Shown: positions 1 to 11,583 of the stretch, piece by piece
Numbering within the stretch: the first letter of the stretch is position 1
Layout of the letters: every line of letters begins with the position of its first letter
Translations under genes and position numbers: made by a program
Notes under the pieces: model-generated
What the model saw: the letters and a program-made list of their open reading frames with translations, nothing else
Databases searched by the model: none
Told to the model about the DNA's origin: nothing
Assembly: GCF_004337985.1 (NCBI RefSeq)
Contig: NC_043742.1
Coordinates: 1,102,176 to 1,166,175, forward strand
DNA length: 64,000 nucleotides
Origin: Pyricularia pennisetigena
Taxonomy: Eukaryota; Ascomycota; Sordariomycetes; Magnaporthales; Pyriculariaceae
Direction: 5' to 3'

Positions 1-1640
1 ATAATAGTATACCCAATTTTTGTATATCTACCGGATTATATAAGCAGTAAGAACAGATCCTCATTTAGAAACAGAAGTTTGAGGCCCTTTACACAGCGTA
101 ATCGCGTATAGTCACAAAATGGCTTACCAAACTGCCTTAATAAATCCTCAAACATAGGAGTGTTTTAAGGCCATATATAGGACACTTTCCCCCTATACTA
201 AAATACTTGTTTTAAGCCGCCCATATTCTGTAAGTTTTCCAAACGTGACGTTTCTTTTCTTTTTCATTTTTTGTCTTTTCCCATGGGCAATCCCTTTTAG
301 GACATTTTCGATATTAGCGCATATACGTCCTATATAACAGGTACAGGAAGGTAATAATAGTTATTATAAATAAAAAAGTTAAAAAAATTAATTTAAATTG
401 AATTTACTTTAGTTTAGTTAAAGTTGAGGCGTTGTATCGGCAATCCTTCCAGTTGCAACGAAGCCGAGTTTTTTGTTTTATTAACTGTTTTTCAGGGGCA
501 TTTTTATTAGGAGCAATATATTAGAAAAATTGTAGAAAAGGTAAAAAAAGACAGTTGTTTAGCTTTATTAGGCTGTTATCGATACCTTTTAATAAATTAA
601 GATTTGTTATTTTCCGGTACCGTTTGCACCGATTGTTTATTAGAGGCTATGAAATCCTGATGAAATCGTTGCAATTTACCAGCGGTTTAAGCCTTTTGGA
701 ATGGTGTGGAGGAATTCTTTTGGTTAAGTACTGCTGGGTTAACCCCCCAAATGTTGTCGGTAAATAACGGTACTGGAATCGGTTTTTTAAAGGATTTTAT
801 GCTGGGTAAAAGCCGATCTTTTTTTTTCCGAGCATGGTTTTGAAACAGCCCTTCGTTCTAATTTTCATTTTTCCAGAGGGGAGGGTTTTCGGCTCCTATG
901 CGGAATTTTGTCCCAAATTTAAAGGCTATGGTATAAAAAGTGGTTCAATATTTCGAAGCAATGCGGGGTGGGGGAAAACTCCGCAGCTATAACCCGGCGC
1001 CTAGGTGTTAAAATAGCAGAGCATATGTTAGTTTTAAATTAGGGTTAGATAAAATTTGTCGATTTTTCAACATGGTGGAGGTTTTCCCTAATTATAGTTG
1101 CGGAACGATTAACCGCCAAATTTTTGGGGCCAGGTACATGATATATGTAAGTGTTTAAGGGGCATATAAAGGTTATATATATAATGTATACATCTTTGCT
1201 TGTCCAATGGGATTATTGGATTAGTTATTGCTATTTTTAAAATACGCTTTGTTTTTCGTGTATTGGTTAATTGTATGTGCAAGCACTGACTGTGGCGTAT
1301 AGGTAAATTGGACACCCAAAACCTCCACCGTCGTCCAATTAAAGGTGTCCGGCCTCCTGCATGTCGACGGACAACGCTTTTGCACTTTTGAAACCTTTAA
1401 GGTTTTGTTTCCCCCAATTTGCATTTAATATAATCCTGAAATCGTTTTAAGGCTGTCAAAATAGGTTTTATGCAGTTAAACCAATTACTAAAAGCACAAG
1501 ATTTATAGATAATAAAGCGGCGAAACCTTTACAAAAGCCACCGACACCATAAAATATGTCGGGAGCGCATTAACTTATTGGCGCTCCCCACAAACGTTTT
1601 GTTATTGTTATATGCCTGCTATATTTAATCGATTATATAC
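1..1640. other. AT-rich decayed DNA, no gene recognised
   Basis: Short frames occur on both strands but none shows a motif I recognise. Stop codons are dense and the base composition resembles the RIP-affected stretches elsewhere. At about 33-50 the string GGATTATATAAGCAGT also occurs inside the 1.84-kb TIR elements near 27,375 (there followed by TAAATAAGC), so a small relic of that family may lie at the window edge. Nothing else can be supported. Confidence 0.4.
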
Positions 1641-3290
1641 GAGGCCAGCCAATAGTATATAGTTTGGATTTGCATCCGTATAATAGCAATTGGAAATTTG
1701 AAAAGCTTCGGAAAAAATTCTTAAATTTATTTGCCCTAATATGCTTTATTTCAAAAATAGGTGGAAATACAGTTTTAGCAATTTGTTTGGAACAAGGCCA
1801 TCCGGGTGGGAACGTTTTGCGTTTCGCGCGGAATTTTGGCGTCCTTCCCGACCTTGTCGACCAGTTTCAGCAAATCTTCCATAATCTGACCGCTATCGCT
1901 TCAAAAAGTAAACAATTATAAATATCTTATAGTTTATAAACCGCTGACATTAATATATCGGTAAAAAAGTTAATAAAGGACGGGGAATTTGAGATTTTGT
2001 TTAAAATTATTAAGTTAATTGGTGATAAAATTTGGTTTTTTTTGGAGCAGTTTCGTAATCCAAAAATCCACGCTACTGTCCGAAGAAAAATCTCTGCTTT
2101 AAAGATGGACGAAGCGTACCTGGATAACGGCGAGAAAACAGATTTTCAGCAGTGGATTGCCATCCTTCTTTTTATAATATTAGTTAAAGGAGCAAATAAA
2201 ACCCAAAATACTTTGTTTTACCTTTTCGATCAAATCGATTCAGTGTTTTCGGGGCGCACGAGACCTGTTTTTGTATGCAGAGCGAATTAAACGAAACGCA
2301 AAACGCATTTAAACCATTTTTAATAGGATTATTTTTAATGATATTTGACGGGGATCGGTCTGTTATTTAGGGAATAATGTAAATGGGAAGCGATGGAAGG
2401 AAACTATTGTACGTCGTATATCGCCACGCAATATTATTTTAATGGTATTACGCCTACGAAAATATTATGGTAGGCCATATTACGTTGCATCGACGGCACG
2501 CTTTTTAAATAATTGGGGGTAATTATATTAGTTTTCACTGGACGCTACGAAACTTGTTTTTTCGGTTACCGACCGCAAAATGGGCAAAATCACGAAACAA
2601 TTTCCAAAATTAAAAATAGGCTGGTTTTTCGTCGCAAAACAGTTTCGCGAATGGAGCAAGTTTTTAAATAACGGGAAAAGGATTGTAATTATAATTATAT
2701 TGTATTACGTGCGTATAAACACTGGCAAATTTGTTATAAGGGAGCGACAGCCATTTAGGAAGCAGATTTAGAAGCCGGAATTGTCGGTTTAGAACGAGGC
2801 GCATATATTAAATAGGTATATGCGTTTATGCGGTGCACCGGGCCGCTTTGGATAAAAGGGTATTATTACTGGTAATCCGAAAGTAAATATTACCGTTTTT
2901 TACCGCATTATGTGAAAATGTTAACGGATTATTTGCAAACCGGAAGGCCATTAAATGGATATAATAATATGCCAGACGAGTTCCAACGCCTCGTGCTGGA
3001 AGACGAACGTACGCGAAAATAAAGGGAAGAGAGGGAGAAAAAAAAATTACGTAAGCGGATTTATTTTGGTTTGGACCATTTGTCGTTTGAAATGGTATTC
3101 GTCCAATATCGTAGGTTTGCCACTACAAATAATAATCCTGCATTTTCGCTGTTTGTATTTCCCTCCTCGCCTTTAACCGCTTGCGATTTACCTAAGGATA
3201 ACGCAGCCAATTATTTATCGCTGCAACGAAATTGGACAAAATCCATATATGGTTATCGTATAAAGTTTTTAAGGAGTTAAAATGGACGAA
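1640..3290 (+). pseudogene. Unassigned fungal gene remnant, RIP-broken
   Basis: A plus-strand coding-like stretch can be followed in pieces: a frame at 1664-1921, one at 1997-2290, and one at about 2790-3280, separated by TAA/TAG codons. The last piece contains the peptides GYYYW, YYRFLPHYVKML and GYNNMPDEFQRLVLEDERTR. This resembles an unnamed group of ascomycete proteins that carry a short Cys/Trp segment, then K-H-Y...H and an E-rich helix. I do not know a function. The frame ends near LPKDNAANYLSLQR at 3190-3234. The match is from memory of a pattern, so this could equally be another gene type. Confidence is low to moderate that it was coding and low for any family. Confidence 0.35.
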
Positions 3291-3299
3291 TAACAATTG

Positions 3300-3890
3300 A
3301 ATTTTTGGTTATAATTTTCTATTATAGCCGTTTTGAATAAATATGTCCCTTTGGATATAATTGAAATTAAATTGTTACGATTAAGGTATCGGGGGTACCT
3401 GTTCCCAAGGGTAGGGGTACAACGGGTGAAATAATACGGGGTTTTAAAAAACTGGGGTGAAATTAACCCACTCCTGAATTTATTTGCCTAAAGGCGAGCT
3501 CGCGATGGCCTTTTTTCCATCTTCCATATTTCCCAGGAGCTCCATAATTCGGTCCGACGACGCCGGGTCACTGATAATATGTTACAACTATAAAAAAGGG
3601 ATTGGTAAGCATACCGGTATACGGGTTTTAAATTTGTGGCCGAATATCCGGAAGGAGGTAGCCGGGTATGGGATTATCCTTAACACCTGCCGCCCCCCCT
3701 ACTGCTAGCGGCGTTGCCGAACCTAATTTGCCCGTATGCGTAACTTCGGGTAAAATTTTTTACCGGATTTTATCCATTGGTTGAAATTGGGTGCCAAAAT
3801 GCGTTGTGCAGCATAAATTTTGAATTAGGCATTAATATCCTCCATTATTTATGGGTTAAACCCATTTTTGTTAGCGATTTACACCCAAAT
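3300..3890. other. Spacer before the LINE, nothing recognised
   Basis: About 590 bases with no frame longer than about 75 codons and no motif. A plus-strand frame at 3484-3708 has no recognisable content. The base composition changes near 3,910, where CG-rich sequence typical of the LINE begins, so the left end of the LINE is probably close to 3,900. Confidence 0.35.
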
Positions 3891-3899
3891 ACACCAATA

Positions 3900-5690
3900 A
3901 GTTTAATAGTTAAAAAATTTTCGCCCTCCGGGCGCCGGTCGTTATAATTTTACCAAAGGTTTTAAACCGCCGCGCGCGCCCGCAAAACACGCCGCAGGTT
4001 TTACCGCAAAACCAGGCCGAATTGGAATACGTATTTTTCGATACGCGTACCGCTAACGCGCTTAAACCGGCCGGCCGCGGAAAATATTCCAATTTCCCGG
4101 CCTTAATTATTAAAATATTATAACAAAAATTGGAAAACGTGGAAATAATCGGTAATTAGTTCGAAAAAGTTTTTATAATTAAATTCGAAAATTTACAAAC
4201 CCCGGAAAACGCCGCGTTTAAAAAAATTGTTTTTAAATTTAACGATATAATTAACGGTTAATTCCTTAATTATATATTTCCTAAAAAAAAGCGTTCGCGT
4301 TCCCCGTGGCGTTCGCCGACCAGTTCCAGCGAAAAACGCAGTATTTTAATTATAAAAATAAATATAACGTCGTCGGCCTTTAAATACAAAAGTACATTTA
4401 TTAATAAATCGGTTATATGGGCCGAACGAGCCGCCACGCCACCAGCGGCGGTCCCAACGCGAATTTTAACCCCGGCCACGCGTTCGTACCCAATACGTAC
4501 GACGCCCGGCAATGCACCTAACAATTCCGCAATTCCGCAGCTTTTTCCCAATCGGGCCCGGACCGCCCCTAATCCCCGAAACGTTTGACAAAATAACCGT
4601 TTAACCGCATTTTAATCCGCTTAAATAATAAATTGCGGATGGTAACGAAGGAATTATACGCGGTAACCACCAAATTGGCCGAATTGGTTTCGGTATTACG
4701 CAGTAAAATCCCAAACGCCAAACGTATTTTTACGGGTTGGGGTATTACGGTGGCTTTTAAGGAAATACGGTAAAAACTTTTTAATTTTAACGTAGTTAAA
4801 GCTATTAAGGACGTACTGGGCGCGCGGGAAATTATTGTCCCGACAATTTGGTATATATACGCTGTTTTTGGAATGCCCCGAACGTTTAATTGCCTAAACG
4901 GAAAAAAAGACGTATATAATGTAATCCAGGAAGAAATTACCGTGGTAACAAACCAATAGCCAATTAATTGGTATATTTCCAAATATAATTATAACCCGTA
5001 TACGGTTAAAAATACGTGGATAATATTTTTCCTTTAACCCGTAAAGCTTTTTTAATTTTTCGGAATATCGAAACGTGCGCGGAAAATTGAAAAATTACGC
5101 AAAATTATATATTGTTACAATAATTACCAAAAATATTGCGAAATACGTCGCTATATACGGTAAACGCGTTACGGTATATACGGTAAAATAAAATATACGA
5201 TAAAGGAAAAACCGTGCAAAATAGCCCCTAAATGCGTTAATTATTACGGTTATTTCCTATCCGGATATAAAAACTGTTTTACCAAATTTTTGGTGGTAAA
5301 TGGGAAATTTAAACGATTTTTACAGCGTAAATTAAAAAGGATTCGTAAAATTGGACGTATTAACCGTACCGCGATTATTAACGACCGGGCTAAAGCGGCC
5401 CGCCGAGAGCCAGGACCTGTAATCCCGGATTTAAACATTTTATCGCAGCATTCGCAAACCTCGAACTCCCGATCGAGCATTTTAAATAAAAAAACGCGGT
5501 TATGCGAAGCGGTAGGGGCGGATATCCGCAATTTCCTGCAAATTAAACAGGAACGCGCGCACGACGAAATCGTTTGGGCAGCTGAAATGGAGGAGGACGC
5601 AACGGCTGCTAAACCTTGCCCCACCGATGCGATAAACTTGGAAGCAACCCATCGATTAATATGACGAAATATTCGTTCGGCAATATATAA
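3900..5690 (+). pseudogene. LINE ORF1 region (gag-like), decayed
   Basis: The stretch upstream of the endonuclease has the CG-rich, TTA/TAA-rich composition of the rest of the LINE. A plus-strand frame at 5,250-5,664 begins with K-C-V-N-Y-Y-G-Y then ...K-N-C-F, which could be a CCHC knuckle that lost a Cys, as in the gag-like ORF1 of Tad1 elements. It continues with a basic stretch rich in R and K. In-frame stops and mutated codons prevent a full reading. The ORF1 call rests on position and the possible knuckle; the nucleic-acid-binding role is inferred from the family. Confidence 0.45.
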
Positions 5691-5734
5691 CGGGAATACC
5701 TCGACGCAATTTGGGTTAACGTAGGTAAAAAAAT

Positions 5735-6251
5735 GGGTATACATTTGAGCCTATTGGAGTTGTACCACCAGAAAAAAATGGACCTGGTTAACGTCCAAAA
5801 GCCATAGTGCGGGTTAAATACGATTACACAAACGCACCCGGGTTATAATGTTTTTACGCCAATGGACGAATGGTACGCAAACATTTACGAAACCATAACT
5901 GGGCTCCGGCCCCGGGTGTTCACCTACGTTAAAAAGGGGGCCGCATAACGACGGTTACCGCAGGGCCAGAATACGCGGGACGTATTTTGGCTCGAAATTA
6001 ACGGAATATTGTTTATTAACGTATATAGGGTTCCGGGTATTAACGCCGCACTGGAAATGGTATATAATACCGTACCGAATGGACCCACGGTGCTAGGCGG
6101 AAATTTTAACGTAGCGGTTATTGCATATTAATTTGGCCGTATAAACGCACGCGGAGGGGATTAATTAACGGTATAAACGCAAACCCAGGGGATAAGTTTT
6201 ACAGGAAATATCGGCGTACCCACCCACCGCGACGGGGGTTTATTGGAGATA
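5735..6251 (+). pseudogene. LINE ORF2, 5' part: endonuclease domain
   Basis: Reading the plus strand from about 5,740 gives LVNVQKP followed by a stop where Trp is expected (compare the IQEPW motif of LINE endonucleases). Next come GYNVFTPMDEWYANIYET, FWLEINGILFINVYR near 5,980 and VLGGNFNVAV near 6,095 (compare GGDFN). These are the metal- and DNA-binding blocks of an APE-like endonuclease that nicks target DNA for target-primed reverse transcription. The frame stops at the copia insertion after GGLLEIIF at 6,238-6,251, and the missing C-terminal block (SDH) is found 6 kb away at 12,285. Stops at the Trp and Gln positions mark it as dead. Confidence 0.75.
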
Positions 6252-6256
6252 ATTTT
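6252..6256. repeat. Left 5-bp target duplication of copia (ATTTT)
   Basis: ATTTT directly precedes the TG of the 5' LTR and is repeated at 12,226-12,230 directly after the CA of the 3' LTR. Five base pairs is the normal duplication made by Ty1/copia integrase. Confidence 0.9.
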
Positions 6257-6898
6257 TGTGAACATGGCTAGCGCAGGGCTCATTATATTAGCTACCCTGC
6301 ATTATTTTATAACGGCTAGCACGGGCTAATTTTATTAGTCACCCTGCATCGAATAAATAAATAAATAACAAATAAAACGTATACGCGTTCATACACACAA
6401 AGCTTTATATATTACGTCTTTGTTCATAGTTTCAACAACAAAACAAATACGTTATATTTAATCTAGCTTAGTGGTATAATGCACGTACCATAATCTATAT
6501 TATATATACGTTGAAGTGCGTGGGTTCGAATCCCGTTGTGGTCGCGGATTTTCTGTGCATGCATAAGCACAATAGGCCGTTAGGCTCAATAGGTCGGTAG
6601 GTCAGTCACATAAATAAGGCCAAATCATGTGACGTGACCCCGCATTCCGGACATCCGGATCGAAGATCTGCACCTACGGATTCGAACACGTAATTCATAA
6701 CTTAGCCTCAGATTCATCACCTTTATAACTTTTATCGATTTAACGATTTAACGAATCGATTGTGCAACAATAATATATTATCTCTATTACCCGCTAGCAG
6801 ACGGTTATCTGCCATTTCAACGTTCCATCAGCCTTATACGTGATCCATTTTTCCCCGCGTTCAAGATTAAGCTTATTTTATCTCGTAACCTCCTTACA
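6257..6898 (+). repeat. 5' LTR of copia element
   Basis: It is 642 bp, begins TGTGAACATGG and ends CTCCTTACA, and aligns over its full length with 11,584-12,225. It should hold the U3 promoter, R and U5. Near its start two short related units, GGCTAGC..CAGGGCT and GGCTAGCACGGGCT, each end in CACCCTGCAT or ACCCTGCAT. The middle holds a tRNA-like segment with Pol III A and B boxes, described separately. Confidence 0.95.
6464..6543 (+). promoter_or_regulatory. tRNA-like Pol III A/B boxes in 5' LTR
   Basis: TAGCTTAGTGG (6464-6474) matches the tRNA A-box consensus TRGCNNAGYNGG, and GGTTCGAATCC (6523-6533) is a perfect B box. A T-arm folds at 6520-6536 with loop TTCGAAT. The 49-bp spacing between the boxes leaves room for an anticodon arm plus an intron. 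The flanking 5' and 3' segments do not pair as an acceptor stem, so this is not a functional tRNA gene but a tRNA-derived or tRNA-like module. The same segment is in the 3' LTR. Confidence 0.65.
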
Positions 6899-6910
6899 GG
6901 TTATGAGCCC
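6899..6910 (+). promoter_or_regulatory. Primer binding site, half initiator-tRNA type
   Basis: GGTTATGAGCCC starts at the first base after the 5' LTR. Its complement, GGGCTCATAACC, is the anticodon stem-loop of fungal initiator tRNA-Met (CAT anticodon), not the tRNA 3' end. Drosophila copia is known to prime from a cleaved half of initiator tRNA-Met in this way. The adjacent GCTCATACC at about 6918-6926 can fold back on the site as a hairpin. Confidence 0.8.
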
Positions 6911-7269
6911 GGATTAGCTCATACCAACGAGATCGATACCGATACCAATACCATCAAATCCATCGATTATTCTTCAGCCCTATCTCGGATCAACCCGAGC
7001 TTTATACCATTCGATAGCTCTATTCACGCTCTATCCAACGGTATGATTGCCGAAACCGGAATCGCACGCGCCGTCAAGAAAACCCGACCGTTATACTGCA
7101 CCCTCCTATACCTACCTATATACCTTAACAAACACTCGCCTATATCTTCACCGCTATTCGTCCTATCGATACGAGACCTATACCATCCGAAAGCTCCTTT
7201 TAAGACCTATTTAACCGAATAACCCTTTCGACCCTAATCCCGACCGTTACCGAGATACAATACAAATAA

Positions 7270-10200
7270 GAGACCCTTTATTTAAGATGGCTACCTTCGA
7301 TACAATGTGGTATCCAGAGTGGTAGTAATACCCTTGAACCTCTGGATTATACAAACAAAGATACGCTGGTTTTAGCCTTTATAAAATCACTGTGCCATAA
7401 TAAACCTCTTTTATATATAAAAGAATGCATTTCTGCGTACGAAGCCTGGAATAAATTAAAAAATATATATAATCCTGAAGGCTATACTTCGGATTTCCTT
7501 TTATTAAAGGAGTTTTACTCGGCTGTACCAGAATCGTTTAATAAAATCGAGGTTTATTTGAATAAAATAAAAGAGTTATATTCAGTTTTGAAATTTAAAG
7601 GTTTAATTACTCAAGATAAGGTTATTATAACCTGGGTATTAAATATTTTAAATCAAAATTGGACCTCTTTTGCACAGAATATTATTCAAAAGCTACGGCA
7701 TAATTCAGATAAACATACGGTAGATTTACTATTTGCCAATATTTTAGATGAATGTCGTGGTGAGGATAATATTGATAAACATCATACCGTATCGTTGAAT
7801 GAACTTTTGACCTTTAATAAGGTTAATAATGAGGTAAATTCTTTACCCATTAATAATTATAATTATAATTATATTTATAATTATAATTATAATTATAATA
7901 ATAATTACCCCAATAACGGGAATAAAGCTGATTATTTGGATTTGGGACATTACTGTTTTGCAACGTTTGTTCCAAATTTAATTTATTCTGACTTTAATCC
8001 ACATATTGTATTGCACTCTACTATAAAGTCCTCCAATTTTATTATAGACAGTGCAGCAACAATTCATACATGTTGCAATATACAATATTTAACAGACGTT
8101 AAAGATATAAATACGACTGTTAAATGGGGTAATGCTTCCCACTTAAATATAAATAAGATGGGAACTATAAAAGTCAAGTTCAATGATACAGGTATAACAG
8201 AAACCATGAATAACGTGTACTTTGTACCAGAATTTGGGTTCAATATACTCTCTGTTGCACAACTACATAACTATATTATAACCTTTATAAACAATAAAGT
8301 AATAGTGATACATAAAGAACATAAACATAAAATAACAGAAGGTTATAAAAATAATGGGCTATATATTCTACCTACCCAAATTGTGGAAAATAATTGTATA
8401 TTACATGCAGAAGAAAAGTCGAATAATAACGATATTTCTTCCAATGCAATATATAAATTACACGTTAAATATGGGCATATAGGGTTAACACCCCTATTGC
8501 AGTTAATAAAGACAAATAAAATAAAGATATCCAAAGACGATATATATATTTATAATAAATATACGTGTGAGATTTGCTTAGCTGCAAAATCCAATCGGAA
8601 AATAAACAGGACTTCTGCAAATATTATAAATTATAATATATTAGACAGAATCCATTCCGATTTAGGTGGACCCATAAATCCACCCACGTATAATTATTAT
8701 AAATATTACATAACGTTTTTGGATAAAAGGTCACGTTATTTACGTGTTGCATTGTTAAAAACAAAGGCTGATGCCCTAGAGGCATTCAATATATATAAAA
8801 AACAAATGGATAATGATACCGTTAATAGAAATGGTAAAAGAACAATAAAAGAGTTCTTTACCGATAATGGAGGCGAATATACAAGTAACCAATTTAGGAT
8901 TGCGTTACAGAATAACGGTATTATACACCATTTTACGCCTGCATATACAAAAGAGCCAAATGGGTTAATAGAACGTATATATTTAACCCTATTTAATAAG
9001 GTCAGGGCTATGCTATTTAATAGCAAAGCGCCTAACTATTTATGGGGTGAGGCTTTATTAGCCGCTGTATACCTATATAATAACACCCCACATATGGCTT
9101 TAAATATGCAGACGCCAGCCAATATATTTCACAATATAAGTGAAAATAATATAAATAATAATGCAATTCACGTAAATAACTATATACAACCTTGGGGATG
9201 TATTATTTACTATAACGATAACCATGATAAAGAGAAGCTTGAACCTCGAAATAAAATTGGTATTTTAGTAGGTTTTACACCTAATATAAAAATATATAAG
9301 ATATGGGACCCATACAAAAGGAAATATCTCCTGGTCAGAAATATTACCTTTATAACGGATAAATTTTATCCACATATAAACAACGAAAATACCAATATAA
9401 ATAATATAAACGAGGTCGAATTCTCTTTACCAGATTTCGAGGTAAATCCAGTAAATAATACAAATATAAATAAAGATAATAACGTTGATAAAAATCACAT
9501 TAATAACGTTAATAACGCGAATAACGTTAATAATGCTGATAAAAACAACGTTATTACCAATAACAATAATCCCCAAGCAGCTAACAATTCGTCTATAAAA
9601 ATAAACATAAGAAATAAACCCCCAATAAATTCTGCAGAATATAAAATATATAATGACGTTCTATTTACGATACGTGATATAAATAAGTCGTTAAAATTTA
9701 ATTTTAACGAAGATAATTACGTATTAATAACAAATTCGTTAATAGAACCGAATACCTATAAACAAGCCATGGAAAGCCAAGATTGGGAAAATTGGCTGCA
9801 GGCTTGCAAAGACGAAAATAATAGCTTAACAGAATCCAATACCTTTACTATAACGGATTTACCTCCAAATAAAATAGCTATAACTGGGCGCTGGGTTTTT
9901 AAGAAAAAACCCTTGAATAATATAAATAATATTCGTTTTATTACGGATATTAATAAACGGTATCGTTATAAAGCCAGATGGGTAGTACAGGGATTCCACC
10001 AAATTATGGGTGTTGATTACCTGGATACCTTTTCTACAACTTGTAGAACAGAAACCTGGCATATACTTATAATGCTAGCATTACATAAAGGGTGGTACGT
10101 CATTCAATATGACGTTAAGAACGCGTTTTTACACGCAGATATCGATACCGAAATATATATAAAGTTACCTACAGGGCTATATACAGATAAAAAGTATATA

Positions 10201-11517
10201 AATAAAGTGGGTAAATTAAATAAAGCCTTGTATGGTTTAAAACAAGCGCCTAGACTTTGGTATAAATACCTTACCAAAACGTTGATAAAGTTAGGTTTTA
10301 CTGTTTTCCCATACGACGAAGGCGTATATATAAACCAAAATAATAATAGCCAATTTTTTGGCATTATTATGGTTTGCCACGTCGACGATATTTTGGCATT
10401 TAATGCTGATTTATTGTTATTGGATATTCTTTATAAAGAATTATCCAAATATATAAAAATAGAATGTATGGGACCTGTATCCAATTTTTTGGGTAACAGG
10501 ATAACTATAAATAAAAACAATAAAACCGCTTTTATTAGCCAGGAAGATTATACCAATAAAATATTGAATAAATTCAATATTATAAATAACGAAAAACCTT
10601 CTACCATTCCGGGGGTACCAGGTTTAAAATTCGATATAAATAAACATAAAGCTACAAAAGAGGAAATTAAAGATTTCCAACAAAAAGTAGGCTCATTACT
10701 ATATTTAGCAATAAAAAGCCGCCCAGATATAATATATTGCACGTGCCTAACCGCCAGGTTTATGGCTAATCCTGGGGCTGAACATTTCAAAATTCTTGAA
10801 AATGTTTTTAAATATCTGCTCAAAAATCCCACTTTTGGCCCACAATATAACGTTAATAATATATCCCAACATAACGTTAACAATAACGGATCCAATAAAA
10901 ATAACGTTAACGAAAAGTTAATAAATAATATAAATAATATAAATAATATAAACCTGCAGGATAAAAGCCAAAATAACGATAATATATTATTTATTAAGGG
11001 ATATACAGACTCTGATTGGGCTAACGACCTAAATCAAAGACGTTCCACTACTGGATATATATTTAGCCTGTCCAACAGTTATAACATAAATAACGATAAC
11101 AATATAATAAGTTGGACTTCTTAACTTCATAAAACGGTAGCTTTATCGTCGACTGAAGCTGAGTATATGGCTTTACGGGACGCCGTTAAAAAAGCCATAT
11201 ATTTAAATAATATGCTAAATTATATAAATAATAATTTAAAGTTGGGTTTTAACATTAAAACCCCTTTAATTTTAGTGGATAATACGTCTACCATAAAGCT
11301 CGCGGAGAACCCGGAATTTCATAAAAGATCTAAACATATCGATATAATATATCATTTTAGCCGCGAAGCTATAAATAATAATTTAGTTGAGTTGAAATAT
11401 ATACCAACTAAATTAAATATAGCTGATTTTTTAACGAAATCAGTACCCGGACCTTTGCATAAGGATCTATTATCCTATGCAAATGTTAATAACGGTGCAG
11501 AAAATAACGATAAATAA
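7270..11517 (+). pseudogene. copia gag-pol polyprotein, one internal stop
   Basis: One frame runs from 7,270 to 11,517, broken only by TAA at 11,122-11,124. Gag: EAWNKLKNIYNPEGYTSDF near 7,441 is the copia-type capsid signature; no CCHC knuckle is seen. Protease: IIDSAATIH with Asp at 8,047 (DSA instead of DSG). Integrase: H-x6-H near 8,461, CEIC at 8,566-8,577, then D 8,659, D 8,863 and E 8,971. RT: YGLKQAPRLW, and HVDD at 10,378-10,389 where many copia proteins have YVDD. RNase H: TDSDWA at 11,005, then STEAEYMAL at 11,146 and HKRSKHIDI after the stop. The stop lies between SWTS and LHKTVALS, where Gln is normal, so it is a CAA-to-TAA change. No ATG opens the gag frame; an ATG at 7,287 is in another frame and ends after 12 codons. 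Asn-rich runs interrupt the spacer near 9,380-9,600 and the RNase H near 10,845-10,980. Confidence 0.93.
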
Positions 11518-11583
11518 ATAAATAAAACGTATCCACTCGCTAATTTGTTTATTATTTTATATAATAAATAAATTACGGGGGTA

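Noticed and set aside
5250..5744. 164-codon minus-strand frame as a gene
   Set aside because: It mirrors the plus-strand LINE ORF1 end and has no family motif. The Cys pairs it contains come from the complementary strand.
6464..6543. Functional tRNA gene
   Set aside because: A and B boxes are present, but the 5' and 3' flanks do not form an acceptor stem and the D-stem is only partly paired.
7306..7325. TGGTATCCAGAGTGG-like string resembling the plant copia primer site
   Set aside because: It lies about 410 bp inside the element, not at the LTR edge, and a better primer site complementary to initiator tRNA starts at the first base after the LTR.
7287..7325. ATG at 7,287 as the gag start
   Set aside because: It is in a different frame from gag-pol and stops after 12 codons. 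It may be the true start followed by a frameshift, but this cannot be shown.
8343..10895. Minus-strand frames inside the copia pol gene
   Set aside because: They overlap the plus-strand polyprotein, show no motif and arise from low stop density in AAT/TTA-rich codons.
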